NCBI GenBank assembly: GCA_017442465.1
Contig: JAFRZQ010000032.1
Span: 1 to 9,059 of the forward strand
Origin: Anaerotignum sp.
GTDB lineage: Bacteria; Bacillota; Clostridia; Lachnospirales; Anaerotignaceae
Length of the DNA: 9,059 nt
Reading direction: 5' to 3'
Below are positions 6,517-9,059 of this stretch, one piece after another. The notes under the pieces are model-generated. The model saw only the letters and a list, made by a program, of their open reading frames with translations, did not search any database and had not been told where the DNA came from. A program made the translations under genes and the position numbers. Numbering within the stretch: the stretch's first letter is position 1; every line of letters begins with the position of its first letter.

Positions 6517-7738
6517 AATTGCCAATTTTAAGGATTGCAAGAGTATCGCCATCATGGGCGGCACCTTCGACCCGATCCATAATGGCCACCTGGTGACAGC
6601 GGAAGCGGTACGCCACAGATTCAAGGTCGATCGTGTGGTATTTATGCCTGCCGGTCAGCCTGCCCATAAAGCAAATAAAAAGGTGACCCACAATGAGCAC
6701 CGTTATCTGATGACAGTACTGGCGACTATGCGAAATGAGAATTTTGAAGTGTCCCGTATTGAGATCGACCGTCCCGGCGCCACATATACCATTGACACCA
6801 TCGAAGAACTGAAAAAGATCTGCAGACCTGATGTGCGACTGTATTTCATCACCGGTGCCGATGCGATCCATCAGATCATGACATGGAAACAGCCGGAGCG
6901 ACTGCTGACATTGTGCGACTTTGTGGCAGTGACCCGCCCCGGTTACGATAGAGCAAAACTTTTTGAAGATATTGGCGAGATCAGAGAAAAATATGCCAGC
7001 CGTATCCATTACATGGAAGTGCCGGCTCTGGCGATCTCTTCTTCTGATATCCGGGAAAGAGAACAGAAGGGGGAACCGATCAAGTATCTGGTTCCGCAGG
7101 AAGTAGAGGATTATATCCATAAATTTGGGCTGTATCATGACGATATGGCAAAAGAGGTGAAATTTATGTTGTCTTTGGAAACCATGCAGGAAAAACTGCA
7201 GTCTGCAATTTCTGTAAAACGATATATCCATACGCTGGGTGTTGCTGACGAGGCAGTGAAACTGGCAGAGATCTATGGCACAACCCAGGATCAGCAGAAA
7301 GCCAGAGTGGCAGGCCTGTTGCATGACTGTGCAAAGGATTATCCTGAAAGCATGAGACAGCGTTTCTGTAAAGAATATAAAGTAAAAACAGATGAGATCA
7401 TGAATAAACAGACAGACCTGATCCATCCTTTCCTGGGGGCGGAAGTTGCCAAGAGGGAATATCAGGTGATGGATGAAGATGTACTGAATGCGATCCGTTT
7501 CCATACAACAGGCAGACCCAATATGTCCCTGCTGGAAAAAATCGTATTTATTGCGGATTACATTGAGCCTAACCGTGAAAAATTTGGCGGGCTGGATGAA
7601 GCAAGAAGACTGGCATATCTGGATCTGGATAAGGCGATGGCGTACATTCTGGAAAACACCATCGAATATGTAAAGGCGAGGGGCAGACTGCTGCATCCCC
7701 TGTCTGTGGAAGCACTGGAATATTATAAAAATCTGTGA
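6506..7738 (+). CDS. nadD-yqeK: Fused nicotinate-nucleotide adenylyltransferase (NadD) and YqeK HD-domain Ap4A hydrolase
   Basis: One 410-residue frame carries two enzymes. Residues 12-212 are NadD, which adenylates nicotinate mononucleotide to deamido-NAD: GGTFDPIHNGHL (18-29) is the nucleotidyltransferase HxGH site and ISSSDIR (177-183) the second ATP motif. Residues 221-410 are YqeK, an HD-domain phosphohydrolase that splits Ap4A symmetrically to ADP: H242, HD at 273-274 (LLHDCAKD), H307, H333 (RFHTTGRPNM) and D351 (DYIEPNR) are the expected metal and substrate positions. The linker of about eight residues contains a ribosome binding site and an in-frame ATG. The chosen start has AAGG 7 bases upstream within the DUF2974 gene; the frame extends further but not sensibly. 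In Bacillus these are two adjacent genes; fusions of NadD to an HD domain are known elsewhere. The two halves handle adenylylated metabolites of linked pools. Confidence 0.94.
   Translation: MRNEIANFKDCKSIAIMGGTFDPIHNGHLVTAEAVRHRFKVDRVVFMPAGQPAHKANKKVTHNEHRYLMTVLATMRNENFEVSRIEIDRPGATYTIDTIEELKKICRPDVRLYFITGADAIHQIMTWKQPERLLTLCDFVAVTRPGYDRAKLFEDIGEIREKYASRIHYMEVPALAISSSDIREREQKGEPIKYLVPQEVEDYIHKFGLYHDDMAKEVKFMLSLETMQEKLQSAISVKRYIHTLGVADEAVKLAEIYGTTQDQQKARVAGLLHDCAKDYPESMRQRFCKEYKVKTDEIMNKQTDLIHPFLGAEVAKREYQVMDEDVLNAIRFHTTGRPNMSLLEKIVFIADYIEPNREKFGGLDEARRLAYLDLDKAMAYILENTIEYVKARGRLLHPLSVEALEYYKNL
7154..7168 (+). promoter_or_regulatory. Internal ribosome binding site and start codon at the NadD/YqeK joint
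   Basis: GAGGTG (7154-7159), 6 bases before ATG (7166-7168), lies in frame within the fusion, exactly where a separate YqeK would begin (M221, leaving 190 residues, the usual YqeK length). It may be a relic of two genes joined by loss of a stop codon, or may still produce free YqeK. Confidence 0.6.
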
Positions 7739-7758
7739 TTTTAGGGAGGAAATACAAT

Positions 7759-8091
7759 ATGAACGCATTGGAAGCGGCAAAGGTTGCCCAGGCAGCCATT
7801 GAAGATAAAATGGGTGAGGACATCAAGGTGCTGGATCTGCAGGGACTTTCCAACATTGCAGACTGTTTTGTGATCGCCAGCGGCAAGAACGTAAACCAGC
7901 TGCATGCCATGGCAAATGAAGTGGAACAGAAGCTGTTCAAGGAAGGTATCAAACTGCATCATTCTGAAGGTTACAGCGGCGGCACATGGATCTTGCTTGA
8001 TTTTGGCAACCTGCTGGTGCATCTGTTTAACAGAGAAGACAGAGCATTCTATGGTCTGGATCATGTTTGGGGAGATGCCCCCACTCTGTGA
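7759..8091 (+). CDS. rsfS: Ribosomal silencing factor RsfS
   Basis: This 110-residue RsfS (YqeL/YbeB/DUF143 family) protein binds ribosomal protein uL14 on the large subunit and blocks joining of the small subunit when nutrients are short. The family pattern is complete: KVLDLQGLSNIADCFVIASG (23-42), then NQLHAMANEVEQKL (46-59) and the C-terminal WILLDFGNLLVHLF (77-90) with RAFYGLDHVWGDA (95-107). The ATG at 7759 is chosen for GGGAGG (7744-7749) 9 bases upstream; a GTG at 7735 overlapping the previous stop has no ribosome binding site. It is 20 bases after the nadD-yqeK gene and closes the operon; no classical terminator follows. Confidence 0.95.
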   Translation: MNALEAAKVAQAAIEDKMGEDIKVLDLQGLSNIADCFVIASGKNVNQLHAMANEVEQKLFKEGIKLHHSEGYSGGTWILLDFGNLLVHLFNREDRAFYGLDHVWGDAPTL

Positions 8092-8092
8092 T

Positions 8093-8160
8093 AAGTATTT
8101 TTTATATCAAAATCATAAAAATCGAATAGTTGTATTGCAATAAAATTGTAAAAAATACTT
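8093..8160. repeat. AT-rich 12-bp inverted repeat with a central palindrome between rsfS and purC
   Basis: AAGTATTTTTTA (8093-8104) is perfectly repeated in inverse as TAAAAAATACTT (8149-8160), with 44 bases between. Inside lies a perfect 10-bp palindrome, TATTGCAATA (8133-8142). The left arm begins two bases after the rsfS stop codon and the right arm touches the candidate purC -35 box. There is no T run after the right arm, so this is not an ordinary terminator. Confidence 0.6.
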
Positions 8161-8187
8161 GAACAAAGATGGATTTTGCAGTAAATT
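8159..8187 (+). promoter_or_regulatory. Candidate sigma-A promoter for the purC-like gene
   Basis: TTGAAC (8159-8164, 4/6) stands 17 bp from TAAATT (8182-8187, 4/6). The leader would be about 74 bases. It contains a short A/T inverted repeat, AAAAAAC/GTTTTTT (8229-8244), just before the ribosome binding site. I recognise no purine riboswitch. Confidence 0.4.
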
Positions 8188-8267
8188 TAATGTGTTAGGA
8201 CAATCATTTATATGAGGGTTTTATTCACAAAAAACGTGTTTTTTAATAAGAAAGGACGGAAACGATA

Positions 8268-8948
8268 ATGGAAAAAATTTATCAGGGCAAGACAAAAGAT
8301 GTTTATAAACTGGAAAACGGCAATGTGCTGCTGAAATTCAAAGATGACTGCACAGGCAAAGACGGCGTATTCGATCCCGGTGAAAACTCTGTTGGTCTGA
8401 CAATCGACGGTATTGGCAGAGCAAACCTGGAAACATCCATCAAATTCTTTGAAATCCTGAAAGAAGCTGGTATTAAAACACATTATGTTTCCGCCGATCT
8501 GGATAACGCTACAATGGAAGTTCTGCCTGCAACAGTATTCGGTCATGGTCTGGAAGTTATCTGCAGACTGAAAGCAACAGGTTCCTTCATCCGTCGTTAC
8601 GGCGAATACATGGCTGACGGCACAGCAATCGAAGGCGGCTATGTAGAAACAACATTCAAAAACGACGCTCTGGGCGATCCTCTGGTAACAAAAGACGCTC
8701 TGGCTGTTCTGGGCGTTATGTCCGAAGAAATGTATGACAGCATGAAAGCACAGACACTGGCGATCACAAAGATCGTTGCAGCTGAACTGGCAAAACTGGG
8801 CCTGGATCTGTATGACATCAAATACGAATTCGGCTTCAACAACGACGAAGTTATCCTGATCGATGAAATCGCTTCCGGTAACATGCGTGTTTACAAAGAC
8901 GGCGAATATGTTGATCCCGTGACACTGACAAAAATCATCAACGGCTGA
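8268..8948 (+). CDS. purC: SAICAR synthetase (PurC) family protein, variant form
   Basis: This 226-residue protein is of the SAICAR synthetase fold, the enzyme that ligates aspartate to CAIR with ATP in purine synthesis. Visible family motifs are GKTK (7-10), KFKDD (23-27), GLEVICRLKATGSFIRR (94-110), KNDALGDP (131-138), DIKYEFG (183-189) and DEI (199-201). Two parts differ from the E. coli and Bacillus enzymes as I recall them: the usual SPDxxR after DEI/DEF is here ASGNMR (202-207), and the region after KDD reads GVFDPGENSVGLTIDGIG. The C-terminal tail of about 25-30 residues after this motif is also missing. Related clostridial proteins are, I believe, annotated as PurC, but another ligase activity cannot be excluded. 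The AAGGACGGA ribosome binding site is 7-12 bases before the ATG. It stands alone between its own promoter candidate and terminator rather than in a pur operon. Codon use is very biased, as in the DUF819 gene. Confidence 0.85.
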   Translation: MEKIYQGKTKDVYKLENGNVLLKFKDDCTGKDGVFDPGENSVGLTIDGIGRANLETSIKFFEILKEAGIKTHYVSADLDNATMEVLPATVFGHGLEVICRLKATGSFIRRYGEYMADGTAIEGGYVETTFKNDALGDPLVTKDALAVLGVMSEEMYDSMKAQTLAITKIVAAELAKLGLDLYDIKYEFGFNNDEVILIDEIASGNMRVYKDGEYVDPVTLTKIING

Positions 8949-8964
8949 TTTTGAGCAAAAAATG

Positions 8965-8993
8965 TCCCTCTCCATTTGGAGAGGGATTTTTTT
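8965..8993. terminator. Terminator after purC, probably bidirectional
   Basis: A perfect 9-bp stem, TCCCTCTCC (8965-8973) with GGAGAGGGA (8978-8986), and an ATTT loop are followed by seven T (8987-8993). On the minus strand the hairpin lies just after the stop codon of the next gene and is followed by a run of six T, so it can serve both convergent genes. Confidence 0.93.
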
Positions 8994-9059
8994 ATGTCAG
9001 GTTTGCTTTGATGGAAGCGATTTCTTCAGCAGTCAGACCAAGTTTTTCTGTCATATAGC
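8992..9059 (-). CDS. C-terminal end of an unidentified minus-strand gene
   Basis: Reading the minus strand, a frame open from the window edge ends at TAA (8992-8994), giving the last 21 residues: YMTEKLGLTAEEIASIKANLT (shown 9057 to 8995). The composition and a stop placed right at a terminator hairpin argue that it is real. The LGLTxEEI pattern is seen at the C-terminal ends of various helical proteins, including some tyrosine-phosphatase-like ones, but this is too short to name. The rest of the gene lies beyond 9059 and converges on purC. Confidence 0.6.
   Translation of the reverse strand, partial: YMTEKLGLTAEEIASIKANLT

Noticed and set aside
7120..7170. Sequencing error or frameshift creating an artificial NadD-YqeK fusion
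   Set aside because: The frame is continuous, both domains are complete in the same frame, and the linker is short with sensible residues. A single-base substitution of a stop codon cannot be excluded, but nothing suggests one.
6419..7780. Minus-strand 453-codon open frame opposite nadD-yqeK
   Set aside because: It mirrors a gene with complete motifs on the plus strand and has no start signals or recognisable domain.
8115..8130. PurR box upstream of purC
   Set aside because: AAAATCGAATAGT has three mismatches to the Bacillus PurBox as I recall it, including in the core, and no second inverted copy at the expected spacing is seen.
8140..8149. Shared 10-base word ATAAAATTGT here and at 4865-4874 as a common operator
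   Set aside because: The flanking bases do not agree and the word is pure low-complexity AT sequence; probably chance.
8188..8267. Purine or other riboswitch in the purC leader
   Set aside because: The leader is short and AT-rich with no conserved riboswitch core or terminator/antiterminator pair recognisable.
1..9059. CRISPR arrays, tRNA or rRNA genes, insertion sequences, prophage genes
   Set aside because: No regularly spaced repeats, cloverleaf-like sequences, transposase motifs or terminal repeats were found on either strand.

Overview
The window looks like a piece of chromosome from a moderate-GC Bacillota (Firmicutes), most likely class Clostridia or a relative. The reasons are a pyruvate kinase carrying the C-terminal PEP-utiliser domain, strong AGGAGG-type ribosome binding sites, U-tract terminators, and the yhbY-nadD-yqeK-rsfS gene order known from Bacillus and Clostridia. 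Genus cannot be decided from the sequence. Nothing phage-, IS- or CRISPR-like is visible.

Layout. (1) 1-679: the 3' end of pyruvate kinase and its terminator. (2) 680-963: a gene-free AT-rich leader with two candidate promoters. (3) 964-4285: a DUF819-family membrane transporter, then two tandem M19 (renal/membrane dipeptidase family) peptidases of identical length (323 aa, about 54% identical by hand count). A strong hairpin terminator lies between the two peptidase genes and a bidirectional one follows the second. (4) 4289-4840, minus strand: an XRE-cupin transcription factor convergent with the peptidase genes. (5) 4981-8091: an operon of yhbY, a DUF2974 alpha/beta-hydrolase-like gene, a fused nadD-yqeK gene and rsfS. 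(6) 8092-8267: an AT-rich intergenic region with a 12-bp inverted repeat and a candidate promoter. (7) 8268-8993: a divergent purC-like SAICAR synthetase gene and its terminator. (8) 8992-9059: the C-terminal end of an unidentified minus-strand gene.

How the genes may work together. The DUF819 transporter and the two metallo-dipeptidases read as a small-peptide uptake and hydrolysis module, possibly for dipeptides containing D-residues or for muropeptide fragments. The XRE-cupin protein is a plausible local regulator, and a weak AT-rich dyad at its own start resembles a site over the transporter promoter. The yhbY-to-rsfS operon combines ribosome assembly or silencing factors with NAD synthesis and Ap4A removal. 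In it NadD and YqeK are one polypeptide, yet the fusion joint keeps a good ribosome binding site and an in-frame ATG, so free YqeK might also be made. The DUF2974 gene is an extra member translationally coupled to nadD.

I see no wholly new system. The points most worth checking are the fusion joint with its internal start, the DUF819/tandem-dipeptidase module with its internal terminator, the DUF2974 insertion, and the variant SAICAR synthetase.
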